NCBI GenBank assembly: GCA_027487795.1 | Contig: JAIYCX010000050.1 | Coordinates: 28,628-92,627, forward strand | Length of the DNA stretch: 64,000 nucleotides | Origin: Pseudomonadota bacterium | Lineage (GTDB): Bacteria > Bdellovibrionota_C > UBA2361 > SZUA-149 > DAOLCO01 | Direction of reading: 5' to 3' | Part shown: positions 25,043 through 34,859 of the stretch, in pieces | Position numbering within the stretch: position 1 is the first letter of the stretch | Layout: the number at the start of each line of letters is the position of its first letter | Notes under the pieces: generated by a model | Database searches by the model: none | Told to the model about the DNA's origin: nothing | What the model saw: the letters and a program-made list of their open reading frames with translations, nothing else | Translations under genes and position numbers: made by a program

Positions 25043-27532
25043 TTGGAACAAAACCTCTGCTTACATTGTAAAGAAAAAATTACCAGCTCTAATAAAGTAG
25101 CGGAAGTATTCTGTTGTTACGGATGTAAGTTTGTTTACGAAGCTATTACTGCTAGCGGTCTTGATAATTTTTATAGCATTAGAGACAAATTCATAGCAAC
25201 TGGCCTAAAACCAACAATTAGCAATACTAAATACTCCTACCTAGATGATCCAGACTATCAACAAAATATCAATCTAAAAGTTGAAGGTCAACAAGCTACT
25301 GTAACTTTATCATTAAAAGATATGCACTGTGCGGCGTGTCTTTGGCTTTTAGAAAAGATACCTCAAGTGGCTGACAATATCATTAATGTTAAAGCATCAT
25401 TACAAAAAAAAGAAGCAAAGGTCACTTACAATAAAGATAAAATTAAACTATCAGAAGTGGCTCTATCTTTTGAAAGATATGGTTATCGACCAGAAATTAT
25501 AGAAATAAACGAAACGAACAAATTATTTAATACTTCGAAGTCACACCTTAGAGATCAAATTACTAGATTAGGAGTTGCAGCTTTCTCCACTATGAATTGC
25601 ATGATGTTATCATCCTCTATCTATGAAGGATGGTGGAGTGGAATGGAAACAAAATATCTTGCATATTTTAACATCATGAGTTTGATAGTGGCTACTCCTG
25701 CTATCTTCTATTCAGCAAATCCTTTTTACAAAAGAGCATATTCTGGAATCAGAGCAGGACAATTTCATCTTGATTTACCCTTATCAATAGGGATTTTATT
25801 TGGCTATTTCTTAAGTTTCTACTGCATTATAATAGGACAAGGTGAGGTATATTTCGACTCACTAACAATGCTTATACTACTAATTACCGCAGCAAGAGTT
25901 CTACAAGACTTTGGTTTAGAAAAATTCAACTCTAAGCTGAAAATTGATAATGATATTTTCGCCAAAGAAGCAAATTTAATTGTTAGTAATAACGATACTG
26001 AAAAAATAGAAACTATTTATGCAAAAAAAGTAAAGGCAAATGATCTAATCCAAATTAAGGAAGGAGAGTACGTTCCTGTTGATGGCGAAATAATTAGCGG
26101 AACTGCATTTATAAATACTGCGGTCCTAACTGGAGAATCTATTCCACAAAGTGTAAAAGAGGGTTTCACGATACTGTGTGGTTCATTAGTTACAAGTGGA
26201 AGTATTATAATTCGCGCTAACAAAACACAAGAAAACTCAGAGATGTATCTTCTTTTTTCTTCGCTAAAAGAAAGAATTGAACACTCTGCTGAGATCAGTA
26301 AAAAGATAGATGACAGAAGTAAGTATTTCGTAGCTTATGTATTTTTGATTGCGGCTACTTCATTCTCATACTTTGCTTACTTTGAGAGCATACAAAAAGC
26401 ACTTGAAGTATTACTAGCCGTGGTTGTAGTTAGCTGCCCCTGCGCTCTAAGTCTCGCAGCTCCCCTAGCCTTTGCCTCATGCTTTTATAAAGCCAAAAAA
26501 AATAATATCTTTTTTTCCTCTAGTAGATCAGTTGAACTACTTGCAGAAGCACAATCTTATTTTTTTGATAAAACTGGAACCTTAACCGAAGGGAATATTG
26601 AAGTTAGTAAAAGTATTTGGGAGGAAAGTGTTGTTAATAAAGATGAAATTTTAACAAAACTTATACTTTCAGAAATGGGAGTCCCTCACCCGATAGCTAC
26701 AGGTCTTATCAAATGGGCGACAAGTCAAATATCAGAAGATTATACTTATGATTTTAAACTGGTTGAAAGGTCAATTATTCAGGGAGAAGGAATCATATCA
26801 AGCTTCTCTGACGGAAAGAAATATAGAATAGGAAAGGAAGTTAAATCTACAAAAACAAACAACTCAGCTGAGAATTTAAAACTATCTAATATAACGATCT
26901 CAGAAAATGATATTAATATCCTAACAATCAGCCTATCAGATCAAATAAGGGAAAATACTTCAGAAATAATTAAGTGGTTATCAAAAAATCAAAAAGAAAC
27001 TTATATTCTCTCCGGAGACAAGGAAGAAGTAGTACAGCAAACTGCTAAAGATGTAGGAATTAATATTAATAATTCTTATTCCGAACTAAAGCCAAAAGAT
27101 AAATTAAAACTCATTAGTGAAATCGGAAAAAAACCAAAAGTAATGGTAGGCGATGGCATTAACGACACACTTGCTATGAGCTCTGCAGAAGTCGGAATAA
27201 GTATTTCTGGTGGACTTAGACTTCTTCAAAAAGAAGGAACAATTGCGATAACTAATTTTAAACCTGAGATACTGTATTCTGCAATAAATGGATCAACAAG
27301 CACTATAAAAGCAATCAGAATTAACCTCTCCTTCTCATTAGTATATAATTTACTCGGTACCTCAATCGCTGCCATGGGACACTTAAATCCACTACTAGCC
27401 GCTATACTAATGCCTGGCAGTAGTGGATTTGTTATACTCGTGTCTAGTATAATTCCTAACTTCGTAGCGCCAAGATTTAAAGACCATCCTGAAACACCAA
27501 AACAAAGTACAAAAGATCAAAAATGGAGATAA
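25043..27532 (+). CDS. ccoI: Copper-transporting P1B-type ATPase for cbb3 assembly
   Basis: Pumps Cu(I) across the inner membrane for CuB of cytochrome cbb3. The 829-residue chain starts at TTG. The N-terminus has a four-Cys zinc-finger-like segment (LCLHCKEKITSSN...EVFCCYGCKF), as in CcoI/FixI. A heavy-metal domain with CAAC (KDMHCAACLWLLEK) follows, then the transport motif SCPCALSLAAPLA, the phosphorylation motif FDKTGTLTEG, and the hinge MVGDGINDTLAMSSA. The 3' end overlaps ccoS by 10 bases. Confidence 0.94.
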   Translation: MEQNLCLHCKEKITSSNKVAEVFCCYGCKFVYEAITASGLDNFYSIRDKFIATGLKPTISNTKYSYLDDPDYQQNINLKVEGQQATVTLSLKDMHCAACLWLLEKIPQVADNIINVKASLQKKEAKVTYNKDKIKLSEVALSFERYGYRPEIIEINETNKLFNTSKSHLRDQITRLGVAAFSTMNCMMLSSSIYEGWWSGMETKYLAYFNIMSLIVATPAIFYSANPFYKRAYSGIRAGQFHLDLPLSIGILFGYFLSFYCIIIGQGEVYFDSLTMLILLITAARVLQDFGLEKFNSKLKIDNDIFAKEANLIVSNNDTEKIETIYAKKVKANDLIQIKEGEYVPVDGEIISGTAFINTAVLTGESIPQSVKEGFTILCGSLVTSGSIIIRANKTQENSEMYLLFSSLKERIEHSAEISKKIDDRSKYFVAYVFLIAATSFSYFAYFESIQKALEVLLAVVVVSCPCALSLAAPLAFASCFYKAKKNNIFFSSSRSVELLAEAQSYFFDKTGTLTEGNIEVSKSIWEESVVNKDEILTKLILSEMGVPHPIATGLIKWATSQISEDYTYDFKLVERSIIQGEGIISSFSDGKKYRIGKEVKSTKTNNSAENLKLSNITISENDINILTISLSDQIRENTSEIIKWLSKNQKETYILSGDKEEVVQQTAKDVGININNSYSELKPKDKLKLISEIGKKPKVMVGDGINDTLAMSSAEVGISISGGLRLLQKEGTIAITNFKPEILYSAINGSTSTIKAIRINLSFSLVYNLLGTSIAAMGHLNPLLAAILMPGSSGFVILVSSIIPNFVAPRFKDHPETPKQSTKDQKWR

Positions 27533-27663
27533 TATACATTTTAATACCCTGCAGTATTATTTTAGCCACAATCGGCCTTATTGGCTTTTTATGGGCTTCG
27601 AAAAGTGGACAATTCGAAGATACCGAAACTCCCGCTCATCGCATCTTGATAGATGATGAATAA
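27523..27663 (+). CDS. ccoS: Cbb3 oxidase maturation protein CcoS
   Basis: A 46-residue single-pass membrane protein: IIYILIPCSIILATIGLIGF, then LWASKSGQFEDTETPAHRIL and an acidic end. The WA-KSGQFEDTE-PA-RIL signature is characteristic of CcoS, which is needed for cofactor insertion into cbb3 oxidase. The ATG lies inside the last codons of ccoI (10-base overlap in another frame), indicating coupled translation. It ends 101 bases before ccoNO. Confidence 0.93.
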   Translation: MEIIYILIPCSIILATIGLIGFLWASKSGQFEDTETPAHRILIDDE

Positions 27664-27764
27664 TTTTTCTTAGAACTATTTCCCATTTAAATTCAAATAC
27701 TTTCAAACTTCACAAAATCATTTATTTGGTATAGTTAATATTCATATTATCAATATTTAATTTC

Positions 27765-29954
27765 ATGAATGACATGTTAGAAAAATTCAGCTACGACGAT
27801 TCAGTTGTTAGAAAATTTGTACTTGCTACAATAATATGGGGAGCGGTTGGTATGCTCGTCGGTGTTATTATTGCTGCTCAACTTGCCTACCCGGCATTAA
27901 ACTTTGATCTGCCGTGGATTACCTTCGGTAGACTAAGACCACTTCACACTAACGCTGTCATCTTTGCTTTTGCGGGAAATACAATTTTTGCTGGAATATA
28001 CTACTCTACCCAGAGGCTACTTAAAGCTAGAATGTTTTCTGACATACTTAGCAATATTCACTTTTGGGGCTGGCAATTAATAATAGTATCTGCTGCAATT
28101 ACACTACCACTTGGAATAACAGTTTCCAAAGAATACGCAGAACTAGAATGGCCCATTGATATAGCAATAACATTAATATGGGTTGTATTTGCTGTTAACT
28201 TTTTTGGTACAATTTTTAAAAGGAGAGAAAAGCATCTCTACGTAGCTATCTGGTTCTACATTGCAACTATAATTACAGTAGCAATGCTACACATTGTAAA
28301 CTCACTAGCCATTCCAGTTTCACTTTATAAGAGCTACCCTATTTACTCAGGAATACAAGATGCCCTAGTTCAGTGGTGGTACGGGCATAATGCCGTAGCA
28401 TTCTTTCTTACTACTCCCTTTTTAGGATTAATGTACTACTTCGTTCCCAAAGCAGCAGAAAGGCCAGTATTCTCCTACAGACTGTCAATAATACACTTCT
28501 GGTCACTAATCTTCTTATACATCTGGTCTGGACCGCATCACCTTCTAAACTCTTCGCTACCGAATTGGGCACAAACAATGGGGACGGTATTCTCAATTAT
28601 TCTTATTGCGCCATCTTGGGGTGGCATGATCAATGGACTGTTAACACTGAGAGGTGCTTGGGATAAACTAAGAACAGATCCTGTTCTTAAATTTATGGTT
28701 GTTGGTATAACCTTTTACGGAATGTCGACCTTTGAAGGTCCGATGATGTCGATAAAATCTATAAACGCCCTAACCCACTTCACAGACTATACAATAGGAC
28801 ATGTTCATAGTGGTGCCTTAGGTTGGAATGGTTTTATTGCTTTTGGACTTATCTATTATTTAGTACCTAAGCTTTGGAAGGTTCCTTTTTGGAGTCAAAA
28901 ATTAGTTACTGCTCACTTTTGGACTGCGACTATAGGTATAGTTATTTACATCACAGCAATGTGGGCTGCGGGGATTACCCAAGGTCTAATGTGGAGAGCA
29001 ATAACTAGCGAAGGAGTTCTAAAATATCCAAACTTCATTGAAACAGTTGTAAAACTACAACCATTTTATATTGCAAGACTATTAGGGGGAGTGCTCTACC
29101 TAACAGGAACTATACTGCTAGTTTATAATGTTTTCAAAACAATTGCGGTATCAAAAGCTCAAAAAGCAGATTTAACTGATCCATCATTTCAGGCAGCGCC
29201 TCTTACTCATGATAAGGAAGAGGAAGAAAACGATGATAAGCACTCTCATCCTACTCCATGGCACAGAAAACTTGAAGGAAAGCCTTTAATTTTTGGATGT
29301 TTAGTACTAGTTGCAGTTTTCATAGGTGGACCTTTTGAATTTGTGCCACTTGCTTTAATCAAAACTAACGTACCTCAAATCTCCTCAGTTCATCCTTACA
29401 CCCCGCTAGAACTTGAAGGCAGAGACCTTTATATAAAAGAAGGTTGCTACAACTGTCACTCACAAATGGTTAGGCCGTTTAGAGATGAAGTACTCAGGTA
29501 CGGAGAATATTCAAAGAGTGGTGAATTTATTTATGATCATCCATTTCAGTTTGGCTCAAAAAGAACAGGACCAGACCTTCACAGACTAGGTGGTAAATAT
29601 CCAAGCTCTTGGCATTGGAAGCATATGAGAGAGCCAATCAGTACTAGTCCTGGCTCAATTATGCCTAGGTATCCTTGGTTATATGAAAATAAATATGATT
29701 TAGAAAGTATCAGTTCTAAAATTAAAGCAATGAAAACTCTAGGTGTTCCCTACTCTAATGAGGACATTTCAAATGCTGCTATTAATATGGATGCACAAGC
29801 AAATAAAATAGTTGAAGAATTGAAATCTCAAGGTGAAGCCGTGAGTGATACAGAAGCGAAATCAGAAATAATAGCACTAATTGCTTATTTACAAAGATTA
29901 GGAACAGACATCAAGGCAAAGACAGAAACATCTAAGAAAGATAATAATAAATAA
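27765..29954 (+). CDS. ccoNO: Fused cytochrome cbb3 oxidase subunits I and II (CcoNO)
   Basis: A 729-residue fusion. Residues 1 to about 470 are the catalytic haem-copper subunit CcoN. It has about 12 membrane segments and conserved histidine stretches such as [59 protein letters not shown] charged, His-containing linker (about 480-505) leads to the membrane-anchored monohaem cytochrome c CcoO. Its haem site is CYNCH (561-565) in [19 protein letters not shown], and a Met-containing ligand region follows ([10 protein letters not shown]). The genes are separate in most proteobacteria; fusions are known elsewhere. The complex reduces O2 at the inner membrane and pumps protons. Confidence 0.95.
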   Translation: MNDMLEKFSYDDSVVRKFVLATIIWGAVGMLVGVIIAAQLAYPALNFDLPWITFGRLRPLHTNAVIFAFAGNTIFAGIYYSTQRLLKARMFSDILSNIHFWGWQLIIVSAAITLPLGITVSKEYAELEWPIDIAITLIWVVFAVNFFGTIFKRREKHLYVAIWFYIATIITVAMLHIVNSLAIPVSLYKSYPIYSGIQDALVQWWYGHNAVAFFLTTPFLGLMYYFVPKAAERPVFSYRLSIIHFWSLIFLYIWSGPHHLLNSSLPNWAQTMGTVFSIILIAPSWGGMINGLLTLRGAWDKLRTDPVLKFMVVGITFYGMSTFEGPMMSIKSINALTHFTDYTIGHVHSGALGWNGFIAFGLIYYLVPKLWKVPFWSQKLVTAHFWTATIGIVIYITAMWAAGITQGLMWRAITSEGVLKYPNFIETVVKLQPFYIARLLGGVLYLTGTILLVYNVFKTIAVSKAQKADLTDPSFQAAPLTHDKEEEENDDKHSHPTPWHRKLEGKPLIFGCLVLVAVFIGGPFEFVPLALIKTNVPQISSVHPYTPLELEGRDLYIKEGCYNCHSQMVRPFRDEVLRYGEYSKSGEFIYDHPFQFGSKRTGPDLHRLGGKYPSSWHWKHMREPISTSPGSIMPRYPWLYENKYDLESISSKIKAMKTLGVPYSNEDISNAAINMDAQANKIVEELKSQGEAVSDTEAKSEIIALIAYLQRLGTDIKAKTETSKKDNNK

Positions 29955-29966
29955 AGAGATAGCATT

Positions 29967-30116
29967 ATGAGATTCTTAATTCCAGAAATCGCCTCTTCAA
30001 TTGGTTTTTTAGTAACTGTAATATTATTTGTATTTTTCTTGTGGATCCTATTTACTACTTTTAGAATACCAAAAAAATCACTTGAGAAGTCTAGCAATTT
30101 ACCCTTTGAAGATTAA
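29967..30116 (+). CDS. ccoQ: CcoQ-like small cbb3 subunit
   Basis: A 49-residue protein with one membrane helix (SSIGFLVTVILFVFFLWILF) and a short charged tail (TTFRIPKKSLEKSSNLPFED). Its size, topology and place between ccoO and ccoP mark it as CcoQ or FixQ-like, which stabilises the oxidase. The usual CcoQ consensus is weak, so the name rests mainly on position. Confidence 0.75.
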   Translation: MRFLIPEIASSIGFLVTVILFVFFLWILFTTFRIPKKSLEKSSNLPFED

Positions 30117-30148
30117 ACAGTTTTTTAAAATATAGCCCTAGGATATTT

Positions 30149-30730
30149 ATGACAGATAAAAAGAAAGAAGATGAGTTACTAAACCACGACTACGATGGCA
30201 TTCAAGAGTATGATAACGATCTGCCAAATTGGTGGAAACAACTGTTTATTTTAACTATAGTTTTTGCGCTGACTTATACTATATACTACCACCTAGGGCC
30301 CGGTCTGAGCCAAGAAGAAACTTTAGCACTTGAAATTAAACAAGCCGAAAAAATAGCTAAATGGAAAGCAGACGAAGAAAAGCTCAATGCTCCAAAAGAT
30401 ATTAATGCAGAGTTAATGCAGTTAGTTTCTAATAAAAGTGCTTTAGAAAAAGGGAAAGTAGTATTTGAAGGACAATGCGCGGCATGTCACGGAGCACAAG
30501 GTCAAGGTATTATCGGACCAAATCTAACAGACAATCACTGGATACACGGTGGCACTATAAAAGAAATACATAGCACAATAGAAAATGGGGTAGTTGAAAA
30601 AGGGATGATAGCATGGAAGGCTTTACTATCTAAGGATCAACTACAAAGTGTTGTAGCTTATGTTTGGAACTTAAATGGAACAAATCCTACAAATCCTAAA
30701 AAAGAAGAAGGTGTGCTAGTAAATAGGTAA
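30149..30730 (+). CDS. ccoP: Cytochrome cbb3 oxidase subunit III with a single haem c
   Basis: A 193-residue membrane-anchored cytochrome c. The N-terminus has the CcoP signature HDYDGIQEYDNDLPNWWK, then one membrane helix (LFILTIVFALTYTIYY). Only one haem c site is present, CAACH (110-114), with a probable axial Met in GMIAWKALLS. Classic CcoP has two CxxCH domains and about 290-310 residues; this one is a one-domain form. It lies 32 bases after ccoQ and 6 bases before ccoG. Confidence 0.92.
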   Translation: MTDKKKEDELLNHDYDGIQEYDNDLPNWWKQLFILTIVFALTYTIYYHLGPGLSQEETLALEIKQAEKIAKWKADEEKLNAPKDINAELMQLVSNKSALEKGKVVFEGQCAACHGAQGQGIIGPNLTDNHWIHGGTIKEIHSTIENGVVEKGMIAWKALLSKDQLQSVVAYVWNLNGTNPTNPKKEEGVLVNR

Positions 30731-30736
30731 CAATAA

Positions 30737-32158
30737 TTGTCTAATATCTTAAATAACGAAGATTCTGAAAAAAAATCCTACAAAGATAGTTTATATACTA
30801 TTGATAAGAAAGGTAGACGTAAGTGGGTATATCCTGAAATAATTTACGGTAAGTTTTTTAAGATAAGATCAGTTGTAGCTTATTTATTAATGGCGATATA
30901 CCTACTTACTCCATGGCTAAGAATAAATGAGAAACCGATATTATTACTAAATTTCCCAGAAAGAATCTTTGTAATATTTGGAAAAACTTTCTGGGCGACA
31001 GATAGTATATTTTTAATGTTGCTCCTAGCTTCCCTAGGGCTTACTTTATTTCTAGTTACCTCTCTTTTTGGAAGATTATGGTGTGGTTGGGCCTGCCCAC
31101 AAACAGTTTTTTTAGAATTTCTTTTTAGACCAATTGAGAGATTAATCGAAGGCGATGCTAACAAAAGAAAAAAATTAGATACTGCTCCGTGGGGAATTGA
31201 AAAAATATTCAAGAAAGCAACAAAGCACTTATTATGCGCTATTTTCGCTTCCATAATAGCAAATACTGCGTTAGCTTATTTTATCGGCACAGACAAACTA
31301 ATAGAAATAGCCACTAACTCACCATTAAACAATCCCATACTATTTAGCGTAATGGTATTTTTAATGTTCATTATGGCCTTTGAGTTTGGCTGGTTTAGAG
31401 AGCAATTCTGCACAGTCTTATGTCCATATGCACGTTTTCAATCAGTAATGTTGGATCCTGATTCTTTAGTTATAGGTTATGACTACAATAGAGGTGAACC
31501 AAGAGGTAAAAAATCAGATCCCAATGCTGGTGACTGCATTGACTGTAAACTTTGTGTCAGAGTTTGCCCTACTGGTATCGATATTAGAAATGGCCTACAA
31601 CTAGAATGTATAAACTGCGCGCAATGTATCGATGCTTGTGATTCTATAATGACTAAAATCGGTAGAGCTACTGGACTTATTCGCTATGATACAGAAAGAA
31701 AGCTACTAGGAGGAGAAAGAAAAATAATTCGTCCAAGATTATTTGTATATTTATCAATACTCTTATTATATTCTACTTTATTTATTTACCTTTTAATTAA
31801 TAGGTCAGAATTTGATTTTGACGTGCTAAAAGAATCACAAAGTTCCGTATATCAAGAAAGTCCAGATGGAAGAATTATAAATCAATTTAGAGCAAAAGTT
31901 TCAAATAAAAGTACAGTTGAGCAAACTTATAAAATAACCGCCGAGGTTTTAAATTCCCCAGATACTAGTTACTCAGTAACTATAGCTAGAAATAATATGA
32001 AAGTTCAGCCTGGACAAATGATTGATAATCTTCCCATTTTTATAAGTCTAGAAAAAGATCAGCTAGAAAAAGGTCAAAAAGAAATCAAATTCGAGATAGA
32101 AGATAGTAACGGTAACAAAATAATTAAAACGAGCAAATTCCTTGGACCAACAAACTAA
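30737..32158 (+). CDS. ccoG: CcoG/FixG-type ferredoxin, cupric reductase for cbb3 assembly
   Basis: A 473-residue polytopic Fe-S protein that starts at TTG. Several membrane helices surround LWCGWACPQTVFLEFLFRPIER and REQFCTVLCPYARFQ. Two 4Fe-4S sites follow: CIDCKLCVRVCPTGIDIR and CINCAQCIDACDSIM. The C-terminal third is an Ig-like periplasmic domain (FRAKVSNKSTVEQTYKI). CcoG reduces Cu(II) for delivery to the oxidase. It overlaps ccoH by 17 bases, so the two are translationally coupled. Confidence 0.94.
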   Translation: MSNILNNEDSEKKSYKDSLYTIDKKGRRKWVYPEIIYGKFFKIRSVVAYLLMAIYLLTPWLRINEKPILLLNFPERIFVIFGKTFWATDSIFLMLLLASLGLTLFLVTSLFGRLWCGWACPQTVFLEFLFRPIERLIEGDANKRKKLDTAPWGIEKIFKKATKHLLCAIFASIIANTALAYFIGTDKLIEIATNSPLNNPILFSVMVFLMFIMAFEFGWFREQFCTVLCPYARFQSVMLDPDSLVIGYDYNRGEPRGKKSDPNAGDCIDCKLCVRVCPTGIDIRNGLQLECINCAQCIDACDSIMTKIGRATGLIRYDTERKLLGGERKIIRPRLFVYLSILLLYSTLFIYLLINRSEFDFDVLKESQSSVYQESPDGRIINQFRAKVSNKSTVEQTYKITAEVLNSPDTSYSVTIARNNMKVQPGQMIDNLPIFISLEKDQLEKGQKEIKFEIEDSNGNKIIKTSKFLGPTN

Positions 32159-32633
32159 AAAATCAATAAACTTTTGGCCATATGCCGTAGTATCCGCTCT
32201 CTATCTTATGGGAGTTATTAATTATTTAGTTTTTAGCTTTGCCCAATCAGTAAGCTCCCCACCTATTAGCAACAGTCCATATGACGATTCTTTAAAACTA
32301 AACTCAATCAGAGAAGAAGAAAAATGTAGTAAAGATTTAGGAATATATTTTGAAATTGAAGAGAATTCAGGGAACCTTACTATAAAACAAAAGCTTAATA
32401 CCGAGATAACAAATGCCTTAAAAATAAATACAATAAATATTTCGGGCTGGAGTACAAGCGGTAAGAATATAAACGAAAAAAATTCAAACCTTAAAGAAGA
32501 AAGATTTGAAATAGCAGCAAAAGATGTAGAACTTAAAAAAGGTTACTGGTATTTTAAAATTAATGGCACGATAGAGAACTGTCATACTAGTTGCTGTTAC
32601 TGGACTGTGGTGAAGGATAAGGTAAGTTTATAA
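32142..32633 (+). CDS. ccoH: FixH/CcoH-like membrane protein
   Basis: A 163-residue protein starting at TTG inside the end of ccoG. It has one N-terminal membrane anchor (WPYAVVSALYLMGVINYLVFSFA), then a periplasmic beta-rich domain ending KGYWYFKINGTIENCHTSCCYWTV. FixH/CcoH has this layout and ends cbb3 assembly operons. The cysteines near the end (ENCHTSCCYW) are unusual for the family and could bind metal. The name is based mostly on position and topology. Confidence 0.72.
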   Translation: MDQQTKKSINFWPYAVVSALYLMGVINYLVFSFAQSVSSPPISNSPYDDSLKLNSIREEEKCSKDLGIYFEIEENSGNLTIKQKLNTEITNALKINTINISGWSTSGKNINEKNSNLKEERFEIAAKDVELKKGYWYFKINGTIENCHTSCCYWTVVKDKVSL

Positions 32634-32635
32634 AT

Positions 32636-32694
32636 AAAATTAATAAAATAAGTAAAAATTAATAAAATAAGTACAAAATTAATAAAATAAGTAC
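32636..32694 (+). repeat. Three tandem ~20-bp AT-rich repeats
   Basis: Three copies of about AAAATTAATAAAATAAGTA(C) run head to tail between ccoH and the transposase gene. The last copy merges into the left inverted-repeat arm (AAAATAAGTACCAGCCTCTT), so the repeats may come from expansion of the element end. Confidence 0.75.
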
Positions 32695-34112
32695 CAGCCT
32701 CTTTTTTCATAACCTTCCCTGAAAATCTTTTTCAATAATTGCGATTACAAAATGTAACTTAGATTCTAGTACATAAAACTAAGTTATAATTAACTAACGC
32801 ACTAAAAACACTAAACCCATGCCGCGCCTATTAAGAAAATTCGAAAAAGATAGAGTTTACTTTATCTCAAATAGAACAGTAGAAGGACTGCCATTTGTCC
32901 CGACTATTTTAATTAACATGTTTATACTTGGCATACTCGCCAGAGCTAACTTCTTTCAGCCCCATGTAAGAATATGTCACTTCTTATTTATGGGTAATCA
33001 TTACCATATGATAGCCGTACTAAAGGGCGATCCAGATGCATTGAAGAACTTCATGGACTACTTTGATGGAGAAATAGCCAAGGTGATAAATAGATTTCGT
33101 GGCAGAACAGGACATAATGTCTGGGTGCGACCATATGACGCTGAGGTTTTGTTAACTTACGAATCAGTAATAGAAAAGATAGTCTACTTATATTTAAATC
33201 CAATTGCAGCCGGCTTAGTAAGCTATATTAGGGATTACCCTGGAGTCAGCTCTTGGAAGTTCTTTACTAAAGGGATTAAGAGGAGCTATCGATTTTTAGG
33301 TAGTGCTGGACTAACTAGATTACCATTTGGTGCAATAAGCAAGAAACTTAGTTGTAAAATCTTAAGAACCAAGAATGAGAATACTACGTTTAGAGATAAG
33401 CATTTTTTAGTTATAGATCCTTTTGCTTGGATGTCTTGTTTTAGTGAAGGTTCAAATAAGACTCATGAAGAAGTAAAGAAAGAAATCCTAGAGATGATAG
33501 AGAAGGGAGAAGATAAAATAAAAAAGAGACGAGACGGTAGGCCAGTATATGGAGCATACAATTTAAGCAGACAGTGCTTTCATAAGAGATACACTAGCAG
33601 AAAGTATAGTAGAAGATCTATTTGTATTTCAACATGCCCAGAACTTCGTAGAGCATTTATTGAAGAGTATAAAGAGTTTGTTAGACTTTGCCGTCGGGCT
33701 TGGGAGGAATTTAGATTAACTCGAGGTCATGTTGTTTGGCCACCGGGGGCTTTTCCTCCGGCGAGAGCTGTATTTGCTTCAGTATTATTTTTGTAGCGTT
33801 AATTAATTCAAAATTGTTGATCGAGATTGAAAGAAAGTTTATTCTCATGGTTAAGTATTGTTAAAAATCGTTCTTTTATTGAATTTTACTTCCCTACAAT
33901 CTGAATGAAATTAATTTTTTTGATCTTTGGGTGAATCTTACCTCAAAATGATTCTCTAAACTTTGAACTATAAACAAATTCTATCTCTAAATCTTAAAAA
34001 TTAGTTCTTGGTAATCATATTTAGTAGATTTTTTCGTTTTTTATTATATGGTGTAGAAAAAGTAGGAGCTTAGGTAAAAAAAGAGGTAAAAAAAGAGGGT
34101 GGTACTTATTTT
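32684..34112 (+). mobile_element. RAYT-type element with 24-bp inverted ends
   Basis: The left arm 32684-32707 and right arm 34089-34112 are inverted copies with one mismatch; the shared core is GTACCAGCCTCTT against AAGAGGGTGGTAC. They bracket the Y1 tyrosine transposase gene. Just inside the left arm is CTTCCCTGAAAA and just outside the right arm is its complement TTTTCAGGGAAG, so pairing may extend further. The same arm sequence, with GTACATGCCT instead of GTACCAGCCT, occurs four times in the 20.3-24 kb island. The 33797-34223 gap holds the right arm, three AAAAAAGAGG(T/G) steps and AT-rich sequence without a gene. Confidence 0.7.
32819..33796 (+). CDS. Y1 (HUH) REP-associated tyrosine transposase
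   Basis: A 325-residue single-strand DNA transposase of the IS200/IS605 Y1 group, RAYT branch. The HUH motif is GNHYHM, with HYH at 61-63. The aligned catalytic tyrosine is Y123 in VYLYLNPIAAGLV, equivalent to RYIHxNPxxAGLV of RAYTs. The start MPRLLRKFEKDRVYFISNRTVEG is typical. The C-terminal ~150 residues are extra, basic and rich in Arg/Tyr (RRDGRPVYGAYNLSRQCFHKRYTSRKYSRRS). RAYTs act on REP-like hairpins; the bracketing repeats are candidate substrates. It appears intact. Confidence 0.85.
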   Translation: MPRLLRKFEKDRVYFISNRTVEGLPFVPTILINMFILGILARANFFQPHVRICHFLFMGNHYHMIAVLKGDPDALKNFMDYFDGEIAKVINRFRGRTGHNVWVRPYDAEVLLTYESVIEKIVYLYLNPIAAGLVSYIRDYPGVSSWKFFTKGIKRSYRFLGSAGLTRLPFGAISKKLSCKILRTKNENTTFRDKHFLVIDPFAWMSCFSEGSNKTHEEVKKEILEMIEKGEDKIKKRRDGRPVYGAYNLSRQCFHKRYTSRKYSRRSICISTCPELRRAFIEEYKEFVRLCRRAWEEFRLTRGHVVWPPGAFPPARAVFASVLFL

Positions 34113-34223
34113 TCAGGGAAGCTTATTTTTCAAGGGAAGTTCCGAAACAAGCGGTGGCTTCAGTTCAACACAAGAAGAGGTTTGATCTAATACTTCCGGG
34201 GCGGCGGGGCTATTAAAATAAAC

Positions 34224-34694
34224 CTAAACCAACCCCATTTCCTGACTAATCGCTTCCTGAACCCCAACTTTCTGGCGAGTGATCAATTCAAAATAATAAT
34301 CAATATCATCAACACCCATGTTAGCAATGTATGCTGTAACACTTAGAACTAAATCATAATTTACTAAACTAAGCTTAGCTCCGATTAGAGTATCGGCTAC
34401 TGAGAGCGCAGTGCAGAAGAATGCGTTTGAATCTATTAAGGGAACAGGTAGAACGTTGACCCCGATATATAGAGTAGTTTCAGGAGGTCTGTTTAGTCCT
34501 TCTAATGTAATTTCCATATCTTCTTCTTCAGATAAAGGAACTAACCACTGTGCTATTTCTTGGGAGCGTTGTTGTAGGCATTCTTCAGGATCAAATCCGC
34601 GGCGTAGCATGAATTCTTCTACTATTCTTGTTGGATCTTTGCCGCCCGTGATTTTTCTAATTCGTGCAGGAATTATTTTTTTTACTTTTCCCAT
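34224..34694 (-). CDS. Conserved-looking protein of unknown function
   Basis: A 156-residue soluble protein I do not recognise. The N-terminus is basic (MGKVKKIIPARIRKITGG), followed by an acidic helical stretch (EEFMLRRGFDPEECLQQRSQEI). The centre has beta-like segments (TTLYIGVNVLPVPL). The C-terminal half is hydrophobic-helical (ALSVADTLIGAKLSLVNYDLVLSVTAYI). No signal peptide. It is a lone minus-strand gene between the transposase element and pilD, with 165 bases to the divergent pilD start. It may have arrived with the mobile element or belong to the pilus region; nothing decides this. Confidence 0.55.
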   Translation of the reverse strand: MGKVKKIIPARIRKITGGKDPTRIVEEFMLRRGFDPEECLQQRSQEIAQWLVPLSEEEDMEITLEGLNRPPETTLYIGVNVLPVPLIDSNAFFCTALSVADTLIGAKLSLVNYDLVLSVTAYIANMGVDDIDYYFELITRQKVGVQEAISQEMGLV

Positions 34695-34859
34695 ATTTCG
34701 AATGCTATCTAAATTAATTGGTCAGATTTTACTATACATATTAGATATGTAGTCTGCATTATAAGATTTCAATATTAATAAATTTTTACTCTTTTGTGAC
34801 TTAAAACATAGGTAATTTAATAATTAAAACCTTTCTACATAATATTTAATCTAAAATTC

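Noticed and set aside
27700..27764. FNR/ANR box before ccoNO
   Set aside because: A TTGAT-N4-ATCAA pattern was looked for; only AT-rich sequence is present, so oxygen control cannot be supported.
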